Source of the DNA: Agrobacterium genomosp. 13 str. CFBP 6927
GTDB lineage: Bacteria > Pseudomonadota > Alphaproteobacteria > Rhizobiales > Rhizobiaceae
Length of the DNA: 64,000 nucleotides
NCBI GenBank assembly: GCA_900012615.1
Contig: LT009756.1
Span: 388,035 to 452,034, forward strand
Reading direction: 5' to 3'
A model generated the notes under the pieces. The model saw only the letters and a program-made list of their open reading frames with translations. It searched no databases and was not told where the DNA came from. This document shows positions 8,887-16,744 of this stretch, one piece after another. The translations under genes and the position numbers were made by a program. The stretch's first letter is position 1; every line of letters begins with the position of its first letter.

Positions 8887-9540
8887 TTATTGGCTGGCCC
8901 AGATGATGCGGGCAATCCATTCCACGTCGGCCATGTCGAAGCTGCGGTTCGGGTGCTCTGGATTGAGCGAAAGTAGCTCGATGTTCTTGGGACTTTGCCG
9001 CGCCAGCACCTTGGCCATCACTTCGCCGTCGCGGCTTTTCAGCACCACGCGGTCACCGCGCCGCACCTGCGCGCCCGGCTCCACAATCAGGATGTCGCCA
9101 TCGCGGTAAAGCGGCATCATGCTTTCTCCCTGGACCTCCAGCGCATAGACGCCCTGCTTGCGCTCGGGAGAAGAGGGGAATTCCACCACATCCCAGCCCT
9201 GACCGGCCGGAAAACCGCCATCGTCGAAAAAGCCGCCGGAACCGGCCTGCGCAAAACCGAGCAGGGGGATCGCATTCTCCGCTCCGGAGGGCTGCATCGT
9301 CTGGGTCGCCTTGCCAAAAGCATAACCGAAAAACTGGTCGACACTTGCTCCAGTCGCCTCCAGCACCTTGGAGACCGATTCGGTCGAAGGCCAGCGTTTG
9401 CGGCCATCCGGGCCGAAACGCTTCGATTTGTTGAAGGACGTCGGATCGAGACCGGCACGCTTCGCCAATGCCGAGGGTGTCAGCTCATGGCGCTTGGCAA
9501 GCGTATCGATGGCGCTCCAGATCGTCTCGTGTGACAGCAT
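8887..9540 (-). CDS. S24-family (LexA/CI-like) transcriptional repressor
   Basis: 217 residues. An N-terminal helix-turn-helix (about 8-65, LTPSALAKRAGLDPTSFNKS) is followed by a LexA-like peptidase domain: catalytic Ser140 in GESMMP and Lys177 in VMAKVL, and a possible self-cleavage Ala-Gly at 99-100 (AQAG). Such proteins are cleaved, or their DNA binding relieved, in response to damage or other signals. It is not LexA itself, because the DNA-binding domain is of the phage CI/XRE type. It stands alone between the deacetylase and the response regulator, and its target cannot be read here. Confidence 0.88.
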   Translation of the reverse strand: MLSHETIWSAIDTLAKRHELTPSALAKRAGLDPTSFNKSKRFGPDGRKRWPSTESVSKVLEATGASVDQFFGYAFGKATQTMQPSGAENAIPLLGFAQAGSGGFFDDGGFPAGQGWDVVEFPSSPERKQGVYALEVQGESMMPLYRDGDILIVEPGAQVRRGDRVVLKSRDGEVMAKVLARQSPKNIELLSLNPEHPNRSFDMADVEWIARIIWASQ

Positions 9541-9651
9541 GATAGAAAGCCCGCAGGTGGAGCAGGTGGCGGAAAAGCTCCTGTCGTTTACTTCTGAAAT
9601 CTAGACCATATCCGGCCCGGAGTAAAGAAAAGAAAGGAATAAAATCCTTAC

Positions 9652-10302
9652 CTACGCCACCATGGCCGATGTGTTTATCTTCGCAAGCTGGATCACCGCC
9701 TGCGTGCGGCTGTCGACCTTGAGTTTCAGCAGGATCGCGGAGACGTGCGCCTTGATGGTGGCTTCCGAAACATTCAGCTCATAGGCGATCTGCTTGTTCA
9801 GCAACCCTTCGGCCAGCATGCCCAGAACCCGGCTTTGCTGCGGCGTCAGTGTTCTGAGCCGGCCGATGAGATTTGCCACATCCGGGTCGTTTTCCTTCTC
9901 GCCCTGGCAGCTCGCCGGTATCCAGACGTCGCCTTCCAGAACTGCGCGAATGCCCTCTCTGATATCGTCGATACCGGAGGATTTGGAAATGAAACCGGAA
10001 GCGCCGAGTTCGATGGAGCGCCGAACGGTGGTGGCATCGTCCGTTGCAGAAACGATGACGATCGGCAGGCTGGAAAATTCTGCCCGCAGCGCCATCAGGC
10101 CTGAAAACCCGCTGACGCCCGGCATGGCGAGGTCGAGAAGCATCAGATCGGCGTCGTTACGCGCTGTCGCAGCGCTTCGCGCGGCTTCGAAATCCCCGGC
10201 TTCTATGATGGTTTGCTGCCCGTCAAGACCGGATACGGCCTGTTTGAGGGCGCCGCGAAAAAGCGGGTGGTCGTCTGCTATGATAATGACAAGTTCCGAC
10301 AT
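9652..10302 (-). CDS. Orphan two-component response regulator, NarL/LuxR type
   Basis: 216 residues. The receiver domain (about 3-120) has the acidic pair D10/D11, the phospho-acceptor D57 in LLDLAMPG, a Ser/Thr switch in VSATDD and Lys in GFISKSSG. The LuxR-type output domain (about 148-210) has LTPQQSRVLGMLAEGLLNKQ and the recognition helix NVSEATIKAHVSAIL. No histidine kinase gene is adjacent, so the partner is encoded elsewhere. It is preceded by a 240-bp gap without a gene. Confidence 0.92.
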   Translation of the reverse strand: MSELVIIIADDHPLFRGALKQAVSGLDGQQTIIEAGDFEAARSAATARNDADLMLLDLAMPGVSGFSGLMALRAEFSSLPIVIVSATDDATTVRRSIELGASGFISKSSGIDDIREGIRAVLEGDVWIPASCQGEKENDPDVANLIGRLRTLTPQQSRVLGMLAEGLLNKQIAYELNVSEATIKAHVSAILLKLKVDSRTQAVIQLAKINTSAMVA

Positions 10303-10544
10303 TCTGGCCCCCTCCCAAGGGCGTTATGCGGTTCTTTCGCAGGTCTGGTACACTCCCATTTGCCGGCGGTCGAAACACTGCCAGCTCCTCCGCTCAAGGT
10401 TGCGCCAATCGGTCCCGCATTACAAGGAAAAGCTTGTGGACAGGCGGTCTTTCGGGCTCTCCGCAATAAAAATGCCGTGGAAACTGTGGACAATCTTCGA
10501 GCTTTGCGGCAAATCCCGCTGAGTGGAAAGCCTTGGAGAGCCCT

Positions 10545-10898
10545 ATGCAGGAAACGCCCGCGATCATCTATAAAATCGTGCCGGAGACGTTATGGAGCGC
10601 GGCAAAGGCGAAGGGCGTCTTCGAAGGTGCGGCCATCGACCTGACCGACGGCTTCATTCATTTTTCAACGGCAAAACAGGCGGCGGAGACCGCCGCGCGG
10701 CATTTTTCCGGCCAGGTCGATCTGCTTCTGATCGCGGTCGACGGCGCGGCCCTCGGCGACAAGCTGATCTATGAACCCTCAAGAGGCGGCGATCTTTTCC
10801 CGCATCTTTATGCTCCGCTTCCCCTGAGTGCCGTGCTTTGGGAAACGCCGCTTTCACTCGGCCACGATGGCCAGCATCAGTTTCCGGAGATTTTGTGA
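10545..10898 (+). CDS. DUF952 family protein
   Basis: 117 residues of the DUF952 family: IYKIVPETLWSAAKAKGVFEGA, then DLTDGFIHFSTAKQ and a central LLLIAVDGAALGDKLIYEPSRGGDLFPHLYAPL. The function is not established. The ATG at 10545 has GGAGAG 4 bases upstream; the TTG at 10533 is out-competed. Its stop overlaps the pyrD start by one base (TGATG), an arrangement conserved in many rhizobia and indicating translational coupling. Confidence 0.85.
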   Translation: MQETPAIIYKIVPETLWSAAKAKGVFEGAAIDLTDGFIHFSTAKQAAETAARHFSGQVDLLLIAVDGAALGDKLIYEPSRGGDLFPHLYAPLPLSAVLWETPLSLGHDGQHQFPEIL

Positions 10899-11989
10899 TG
10901 AGCGGATTATTTTCCTCGGTCGGTCGCAAGGGCCTGTTTCTCGTCGATCCGGAAAAGGCGCATGGCCTATCCATTGCGGCGCTGAAAAGCGGCTTCCTGC
11001 CCACCTGCATGGTGCCGCATGATCCGCGTCTGCAGCAGACCGTGGCGGGCCTTGTGTTTCCCAACCCGCTCGGCATGGCCGCCGGTTACGACAAGAATGC
11101 GGAAGTACCAGGGCCGCTTCTGCGGCTCGGTTTCGGCTTTACCGAAATCGGCACCGTCACGCCCAAGGCGCAATCCGGCAATCCCAGGCCGCGCATCTTC
11201 CGTCTGGTCGAGGATGAGGGCGTCATCAATCGCCTCGGCTTCAACAATGAAGGCCATGCGGCCGCTCTGGAACGTCTGAAGCAGGCAAAGCTGCGCGGCA
11301 TCGTCGGCGTCAATATCGGCGCCAACAAGGATAGCGAAGACCGCATCGCCGATTATGTGCAGGGCATCGAGGCCTTTTATTCGGTCGCATCCTATTTCAC
11401 CGTCAATATTTCCTCGCCCAACACGCCCGGCCTGCGTGATCTTCAGGCGCGCGAAAGCCTTGCCGCCCTTCTCGTCGCCGTGCTGGAGCGCCGCAAGGCG
11501 GAAGCTGAACGTTTCGGCAAACGTATCCCGGTTTTCCTCAAGATCGCGCCCGATCTGACCGAAGAGGGGCTGGACGATGTTGCCGAGGAGGCGCTGGCCC
11601 ATGATCTCGATGGCCTGATTGTTTCGAACACCACGCTCTCCCGCGAAGGCCTGCGACCCGGCCCGCACAAGGGCGAGGCCGGCGGCCTGTCCGGCAAGCC
11701 GCTCTTCGAGCTTTCCACCACGGTTCTCGCCAAAATGCGCCGGCGCGTCGGCGGTAACCTGCCGATCATCGGCGTCGGTGGCGTTTCATCGGCGGAAACG
11801 GCGCTGGAAAAGGTGAGGGCAGGGGCCGATCTGGTTCAGCTCTATTCCTGCATGGTTTATGAGGGGCCCGGCCTGCCGTCGTCCATCGTCAAGGGCCTGT
11901 CGAAGCTGGTTGCCCGCGAGGGCGTGGAGTCGATCCGTGACCTGCGCGACAGCGCGGTCGATCGCTGGGCGGATCGCCCACTGGGTTGA
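10898..11989 (+). CDS. pyrD: Dihydroorotate dehydrogenase (quinone), class 2
   Basis: 363-residue FMN enzyme of de novo pyrimidine synthesis that oxidises dihydroorotate to orotate and passes electrons to the quinone pool. FPNPLGMAAGYDKNAEV, GFGFTEIGTVTP and the NISSPNTPGLR block with the catalytic serine of class 2 enzymes are all present, as are GLIVSNTT and IIGVGGVSSAE of the FMN phosphate site. The N-terminal extension (about 1-40) is the membrane-associating segment of the quinone-linked class. The ATG at 10898 overlaps the DUF952 stop; the longer frame from 10838 lies within that gene. Confidence 0.97.
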   Translation: MSGLFSSVGRKGLFLVDPEKAHGLSIAALKSGFLPTCMVPHDPRLQQTVAGLVFPNPLGMAAGYDKNAEVPGPLLRLGFGFTEIGTVTPKAQSGNPRPRIFRLVEDEGVINRLGFNNEGHAAALERLKQAKLRGIVGVNIGANKDSEDRIADYVQGIEAFYSVASYFTVNISSPNTPGLRDLQARESLAALLVAVLERRKAEAERFGKRIPVFLKIAPDLTEEGLDDVAEEALAHDLDGLIVSNTTLSREGLRPGPHKGEAGGLSGKPLFELSTTVLAKMRRRVGGNLPIIGVGGVSSAETALEKVRAGADLVQLYSCMVYEGPGLPSSIVKGLSKLVAREGVESIRDLRDSAVDRWADRPLG

Positions 11990-12055
11990 GCATGATCTAA
12001 AGGGTCGAGACGGTGCGTCGGTTAGAAGGAGTGCTTCTCGTGGCGGGGCGCTCTT

Positions 12056-12170
12056 CTCTCCTCATCCCTGTGCCTGTCACAGGGATCCAGCCAGCCCAAG
12101 TCCTTGGGCTGAAGGAACTCTTTCCGTCGCGCGGACCGCGTCGGCTGGGCACAGGAATGAGGGTGGAGAG
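12056..12170. repeat. Intergenic palindromic mosaic repeat
   Basis: A complex inverted repeat between pyrD and the CAP gene. The outer arms (12056-12074 and 12147-12170) are imperfectly complementary. Inside are a 9-bp stem at 12064-12072/12078-12086 and a second at 12092-12100/12103-12111. The CCCTGTG-CACAGGG hairpin is of the kind scattered in many copies through rhizobial and agrobacterial genomes. Only this copy is in the window, so the repeat status is family knowledge. Confidence 0.6.
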
Positions 12171-12196
12171 GGTTTTCGCCGCCGGCCCCAATTATC

Positions 12197-12694
12197 TCAG
12201 GCGCAGAGCACCATCGCCCAATAGGGCCGGTTGCGGCTGGCCGCATCATAGGCGACTGCAACACCCAGACCATTATAGGGCCCGAGCATGTTTTCGAGAT
12301 GGTGTTTGGAGCCAATCCAGGCCTTTACGACGCGTTCCACGCTATCCTGTCCGGCCGCCACGTTTTCCGCTGCCGGAAGCGGCACGCTGCCGTCCTTCAT
12401 GCGAATGAGGAAACTGTCGGTCAGGCCGATCAGATGCGCCATTTTCTGCGCCTTGACCATGCGGCCGGCCTGATAAGCGGCGGCGCTGCTAGCCGCGCCA
12501 TTGATAGCGAGCGGCGAAAGCCCCTTGGATCGGCGCAGATCATTGACCATGGGAAGGGCCGCCGCCGTCTCGTCGCGGGTGCCGGATGGCATGCCCTTGT
12601 TGGTGGGCACGGAAACGCAGGCGGAAAGCACGGAGCCGGCGGAAACCAGCACGAAGCCGCGCCGGGTGAGCGTCTGGAATGATGTGTCGGTCAT
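12197..12694 (-). CDS. CAP/SCP-domain lipoprotein
   Basis: 165 residues. The N-terminus has a twin-arginine motif (TRRGF) and then a lipobox-like LSAC with Cys about 26, so it is probably an exported lipoprotein. The remainder is a small bacterial CAP (SCP/PR-1) domain: LRRSKGLSPLAINGA, AAENVAAGQDSVERVVKAWIGSKHHLENML and YWAMVLCA. Bacterial CAP proteins are extracytoplasmic and mostly of unknown activity. It is in tandem with, and 1 bp after, the small membrane protein gene, implying an operon. Confidence 0.85.
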   Translation of the reverse strand: MTDTSFQTLTRRGFVLVSAGSVLSACVSVPTNKGMPSGTRDETAAALPMVNDLRRSKGLSPLAINGAASSAAAYQAGRMVKAQKMAHLIGLTDSFLIRMKDGSVPLPAAENVAAGQDSVERVVKAWIGSKHHLENMLGPYNGLGVAVAYDAASRNRPYWAMVLCA

Positions 12695-12695
12695 G

Positions 12696-12962
12696 TCAGC
12701 GACGATAGCTCAGGAGGCGAAGAATAATGAAAACGGGAATGACGATCGTGGCGCCGAGGATCAGATAGTCGCCGATCGCGCCGAGCGCATGGAAACCGCT
12801 ACGCCAGAGATCGACCACGAAATCGCGCGCGCCATAGATGATGTTCCAGGGCGTCAATCCGAAGATCGCCATCAGAAAACCAACGAGCAATGAAACCACC
12901 AGCAGCTTCACCACGGTGCGGGCCACCGTATCACCCAGCATTTTGTTGACCTCACCGGCCAT
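12696..12962 (-). CDS. Small two-helix inner-membrane protein
   Basis: 88 residues with two hydrophobic spans (about 15-37 and 58-80) joined by a short loop; GLTPWNIIYGARDFVVDLW resembles a small rhizobial DUF of unknown function. The ATG at 12962 has AGGAGA at 7-base spacing; the upstream in-frame start at 13001 lacks support. It precedes the CAP lipoprotein by 1 bp and is probably co-transcribed with it. Confidence 0.8.
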   Translation of the reverse strand: MAGEVNKMLGDTVARTVVKLLVVSLLVGFLMAIFGLTPWNIIYGARDFVVDLWRSGFHALGAIGDYLILGATIVIPVFIILRLLSYRR

Positions 12963-13119
12963 CAGCAAGTCTCCTGTTTTGTCCTGACATATGGGGCGCA
13001 CCGCTTCGATGCAAGTTTTCGCGCACTATATCGCGCCATATTCGCCGCTGCCATGAAATAGGACTTGAGTTTTTTTATGGCTTGATAAATGACAGCCCGC
13101 ATCTTCTCAGGAATCATTG

Positions 13120-14061
13120 ATGGCCCCAAACCAGTTTTCTTCCGGTGACGTCATTGCCGACCGCCGGGCGGACTATGCCCGCATGTTGGCGGAAGGCGGC
13201 GACTATCCCGCCGCCGCCGAACTTATGGAACAGGCGCTTGAACTTGCGCCACGGTGGACGGCGGGCTGGTTTCGCTTCGGGGAATATCACGAAAAGGCGG
13301 GGGAACCCGCAAAAGCCGTGGCGGCTTACGAGAAAGTCGCCACGCTGGATACGGAAGGGCTGTTTGCAGCCGAACTGAAGCTGGCGGTTCTCGGCGCCGC
13401 GGAAACACCCGAGCAGCCGCCGAGTCGTTATGTGGAAGGGCTGTTCGACGATTATGCCGACCGTTTCGAAACGTCGCTCGTCGAGAAACTGGATTACAGC
13501 GTACCGCAGAAACTGGCGGAGCTGATCGGGACGGCGGCGGATGGCGGCGTCTTTGACACCATTGTCGATATTGGCTGCGGCACGGGCCTTCTCGGCGTCG
13601 AGATAAGCTCCCTGACAAAGCGGCTTGAAGGTTTCGATATTTCCCAGAACATGCTCGCCAAGGCGGAGGAAAAAGGTCTTTACGACCATCTTGGCCAGGC
13701 AGATCTTTCGCTCGAAGCGGAAGCGTCGGGATTGTTCACCCCGACCATGGTGCAGCACCGCGCCGCTCTCGTCGCCGCTGCCGATGTGATGATGTATCTC
13801 GGCAGTCTCGAAACTGTCATGCCGCTCGTTTCCGCCCTGCTTGCACCCTCCGGTTTCTTCGCCTTTTCGGTGGAGGATGCCGGGGATGAAGAGGGTTTCG
13901 TGCTGCGTGAATCCCTTCGTTACGCCCATTCGAAGAGCTACGTCACCGGCCTTCTGGAACGGACGGGCTTTTCCCTCCTCGAAATCCGCAAAACCACCAT
14001 TCGCAAGGATGCCGGAAAACCCCTTTCCGGCATTCTTTTTCTTGCCCGCGCCAAAGCCTGA
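13120..14061 (+). CDS. TPR-containing SAM-dependent methyltransferase
   Basis: 313 residues. Residues about 10-85 form two to three TPR-like helical pairs (YARMLAEGGDYPAAAELMEQ, GWFRFGEYHEKAGEPAKAV). The C-terminal two-thirds is a class I methyltransferase with motif I DIGCGTGLLG and downstream LEGFDISQNMLAKAEEKGLY. The RYVEGLFDDYADRFETSLVEKL segment marks the UbiE/BioC-like group of putative methyltransferases. The substrate is unknown. The ATG at 13120 follows CAGGAA. Confidence 0.88.
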   Translation: MAPNQFSSGDVIADRRADYARMLAEGGDYPAAAELMEQALELAPRWTAGWFRFGEYHEKAGEPAKAVAAYEKVATLDTEGLFAAELKLAVLGAAETPEQPPSRYVEGLFDDYADRFETSLVEKLDYSVPQKLAELIGTAADGGVFDTIVDIGCGTGLLGVEISSLTKRLEGFDISQNMLAKAEEKGLYDHLGQADLSLEAEASGLFTPTMVQHRAALVAAADVMMYLGSLETVMPLVSALLAPSGFFAFSVEDAGDEEGFVLRESLRYAHSKSYVTGLLERTGFSLLEIRKTTIRKDAGKPLSGILFLARAKA

Positions 14062-14168
14062 ACATTCCGTTTCTTGCCATTTTCGCGATAGGTCAGGCTT
14101 CCTTACGTATCCTTCTTGCTCAGACGTTTTTTGCAGTGCAAAATATGCCTGAAGCTGAGGGAAAAAGC

Positions 14169-14807
14169 GTGAGCAGAACGAGAAGCGTTTACAGCATGTG
14201 GAGTTCCGATCCGGCCAGACATGCGCCGGTGGAAGACGTGCAGGGCATCGTCACCGGTGCCATCGTGTCGGCGCTCGGCTTTTATCTGCTGAACAAGGTC
14301 GGCCTTCTGACCGGCGGCACCGCCGGCGTCGCCTTTCTCCTTCACTATGCCTTCGGCATCAGCTTCGGCCTCCTGTTCTTCCTCGTCAATCTGCCCTTCT
14401 ATTACCTGTCCTTCCGACGCCTCGGTCTTGCCTTCTCCTTGAAGACCTTCATTGCCATCGGCCTCGTTTCGGTGCTCACGGAAGTGGAGGCGCGCTGGAT
14501 GATCATCGACAGCATCAACCCGCTCTGGGCGGCGCTTCTGGGCGGCTTGCTTCTGGGGTATGGATTGCTGGCGCTTTATCGCCACCGCGCCAGCCTGGGC
14601 GGTATCGGCATTCTGGCCATCTATATTCAGGATCGCTTCGGCATCCGCGCCGGTCTGATCCAGCTGGCCTTCGATGCCTTCGTGATGCTCTGCGCCTTCC
14701 TCGTCATCGATCCGGCCACCGTCGTCTATTCGATTGTCGGCGCTTTCGTGCTCAACATGTTTCTCGCCATCAATCACCGCTCGGACAGATACATCGTTGT
14801 GCGCTGA
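14169..14807 (+). CDS. YitT family membrane protein, copy 1
   Basis: About 212 residues with five to six membrane spans: VTGAIVSALGFYLLNKVGLLTGGTAG (shown only in part) and NLPFYYLSFRRLGLAF are typical of the YitT_membrane family. The function is not established. I prefer the GTG at 14169, because GAGGG lies 8 bases upstream and the resulting N-terminus aligns with copy 2; an ATG at 14145 would add 8 residues. It is followed after 73 bp by a close paralogue. Confidence 0.82.
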   Translation: MSRTRSVYSMWSSDPARHAPVEDVQGIVTGAIVSALGFYLLNKVGLLTGGTAGVAFLLHYAFGISFGLLFFLVNLPFYYLSFRRLGLAFSLKTFIAIGLVSVLTEVEARWMIIDSINPLWAALLGGLLLGYGLLALYRHRASLGGIGILAIYIQDRFGIRAGLIQLAFDAFVMLCAFLVIDPATVVYSIVGAFVLNMFLAINHRSDRYIVVR

Positions 14808-14880
14808 GTAAAGCACGCTTGAAATCCATCGCGCTTTTGCGCAATAGCTCGACAGAGGCCGGAAAATCAGGGGAACAGGC

Positions 14881-15522
14881 ATGGGCGATACGACTGCACG
14901 CAGGCGCTTGAATATCTGGGCTTCCGCGCCAGATCGTCATTCGATGCTGGAGGATGCCCAGGGCGTTCTGGCCGGCAGCATGCTCGTCTCGCTCGGTGTG
15001 ACCCTGCTTTCTGCCGCGGGCCTGCTCACCGGTGGCACCGTCGGCCTTGCCTTTCTGGCGCATTATTCCACCGGCTTCAGCTTCGGCGTGGTGTTCTTCC
15101 TCGTCAACCTGCCGTTTTATTATCTCGCCTTCCGACGTCTCGGTCTTGCCTTCACGGTCAAGACCTTCTGCGCCATCGCCATGACGGCGCTGCTGTCGGA
15201 ATATATGCCCGGCTTTTTCGCCTTTCAGAGCATCAATCCGGTTGCTGCGGCTCTCTTTGGCGGATTGACCGTCGCGGCCGGCATGCTGGCGCTGTTCCGT
15301 CATCGCACGAGTCTCGGCGGTTTTGGTATCCTCGCGCTTTATCTTCAGGATCGTTTCGGCTGGCGCGCGGGCCTCGTGCAGCTCGCCTTTGACGGCATGG
15401 TGCTGGCCTGCTCGTTCTTCGTGGCCACACCTTTCGTCATCATCTGCTCCATCCTCGGCGCGTTGGTCATGAACCTCACGCTCGCCATCAATCACAGAAA
15501 CGACCGCTACATCGCCATGTAG
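14881..15522 (+). CDS. YitT family membrane protein, copy 2
   Basis: 213 residues, clearly homologous to the preceding gene over its whole length: the EDxQG N-terminal segment, FLVNLPFYYLxFRRLGLAF, RHRxSLGGxGILAxYxQDRFG and the C-terminal LAINHRxDRYI are shared. The two therefore arose by tandem duplication, but have diverged enough that they may not be redundant. GGGGAACAGGC precedes the ATG. No transport substrate can be inferred. Confidence 0.88.
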   Translation: MGDTTARRRLNIWASAPDRHSMLEDAQGVLAGSMLVSLGVTLLSAAGLLTGGTVGLAFLAHYSTGFSFGVVFFLVNLPFYYLAFRRLGLAFTVKTFCAIAMTALLSEYMPGFFAFQSINPVAAALFGGLTVAAGMLALFRHRTSLGGFGILALYLQDRFGWRAGLVQLAFDGMVLACSFFVATPFVIICSILGALVMNLTLAINHRNDRYIAM

Positions 15523-15548
15523 CGGCCGCCCATTTTGGGTTTAAGAGG

Positions 15549-16010
15549 TCACGCCGCCTTCGCAGCCGCATCGACCGGATGCTGGGAGCGGAAACCGACA
15601 GCGATGCGGTTCCAGGTGTTGATGGCGCCGATGGCGACCGTGATCTTCACGATATCCTCATCGGAAAAATGCGCCTTCAGCGTCTCGAAGGCATCATCCG
15701 GGGCGCCGGTTTCGGCAATCTTCGTCACCGCGTCCACCCATCCGAGCAGCGCCCGTTCCTGCTGGGTATAAACGGGGGATTCCCGCCACACGCTCATCAG
15801 GTTGATCCATTGTTCGGAGAGCCCGTCATGGCGGCTTTCCTTCACATGCATGTCCACACAGAAGGCACAGCCGTTGATGATCGAGGCGCGCAGCTTGATG
15901 AGGTGAACGAAGCGGCGCTCGAGCCCGCTGCCCTGAACATAATTTTCCAGAGCCATGACGGCCTTGAAGGCTTCGGGCGATGCTTTGGCATAGTTGATAC
16001 GGGTTTTCAT
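15549..16010 (-). CDS. AhpD/carboxymuconolactone-decarboxylase-like protein
   Basis: 153 residues of the alkylhydroperoxidase AhpD-like family. The redox motif CAFCVDMH (C48, C51, H55) is intact, in a helical core with LIKLRASIINGCAFC. Such proteins act as thiol peroxidases or as reductants in peroxide defence. The ATG at 16010 follows GGAGAG. It is transcribed in the same direction as, and 109 bp downstream of, the Rrf2 regulator, so it is a likely target or operon partner. Confidence 0.88.
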   Translation of the reverse strand: MKTRINYAKASPEAFKAVMALENYVQGSGLERRFVHLIKLRASIINGCAFCVDMHVKESRHDGLSEQWINLMSVWRESPVYTQQERALLGWVDAVTKIAETGAPDDAFETLKAHFSDEDIVKITVAIGAINTWNRIAVGFRSQHPVDAAAKAA

Positions 16011-16119
16011 GGGTCTCTCCATTGGTTGGGTCTGTTTGAAGTCATGCGTCATCGGTCCGGAAAGCGGCGAAGCTCTCCGGTGCAGGTCGATCTTTTTTTG
16101 GGGGGCCTGTTTTCGGGTC

Positions 16120-16623
16120 TCAGCGCGTCATCGTCTTGCGCTCGTTCAGCTCCAGAAAGGCGCAGCCACGCGCGGCAATCCCGCCATCATCATTGGCGGC
16201 GAGATCGTCCAGAATATCGGCGATGGTGGTTTTGGCGAGTTCCGCCCGATAGGCCTTCTCCGCTTTCAGCATCGCGGCATTGATGCCGCAGGGCTTGGTG
16301 AAATAACGCCCCGGCAAGGGGTTCGGCCCGCGCTGGCGGATTTCCGCGCAGCGGAAGGCAGGCTGCGGCCCTTCGACGGCCAGCACGATATCGAGCAGCG
16401 TGATCCTGTCTGTCGCCCGGGCCAGACGGTAACCGCCCTTCGGCCCCGGCACGGTGGCGACAATCCCGGCATTGGACAGCGACTGAAGATGCTTCAGCAG
16501 ATAGCTGGTGGAAACGCCGTGAAATTCCGCCAGCGCCGCTGCCGACAGCACGCCGCCTTCGGAAAGCCCCGCCAGCATGCCCACGCTGTGAATGGCCTGT
16601 TCCACGCCGTCGCCGAGTTTCAT
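16120..16623 (-). CDS. Rrf2-family transcriptional regulator
   Basis: 167 residues. An N-terminal winged helix (GVLSAAALAEFHGVSTSYLLKHLQSLSNAGIV, quoted in part) and the PGPKGGYRLAR wing are characteristic of Rrf2. Two cysteines (RCAEIR and KPCGIN) lie in the segment that ligates Fe-S in IscR/NsrR, and a third is close to the end (RGCAFL). The spacing is not the usual IscR triplet, so cluster binding is uncertain and a thiol switch is possible. The adjacent AhpD-like gene suggests redox control. Confidence 0.88.
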   Translation of the reverse strand: MKLGDGVEQAIHSVGMLAGLSEGGVLSAAALAEFHGVSTSYLLKHLQSLSNAGIVATVPGPKGGYRLARATDRITLLDIVLAVEGPQPAFRCAEIRQRGPNPLPGRYFTKPCGINAAMLKAEKAYRAELAKTTIADILDDLAANDDGGIAARGCAFLELNERKTMTR

Positions 16624-16744
16624 CCGACTTGTCCCTGTGCGGTTTGTTTCAGTATCGTGGATAAAAATTATCCGTGATTGCGCTTTCTGTCAAGCGGTCC
16701 CGTTCCGCCCTTCTTTTTTGCAGCTTTTTCACTACCTTGAAGAT

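Noticed and set aside
16592-16744. N-terminal extension of the helicase frame
   Set aside because: It overlaps the divergent Rrf2 gene and does not match the family; GTG 16745 gives the usual N-terminus.
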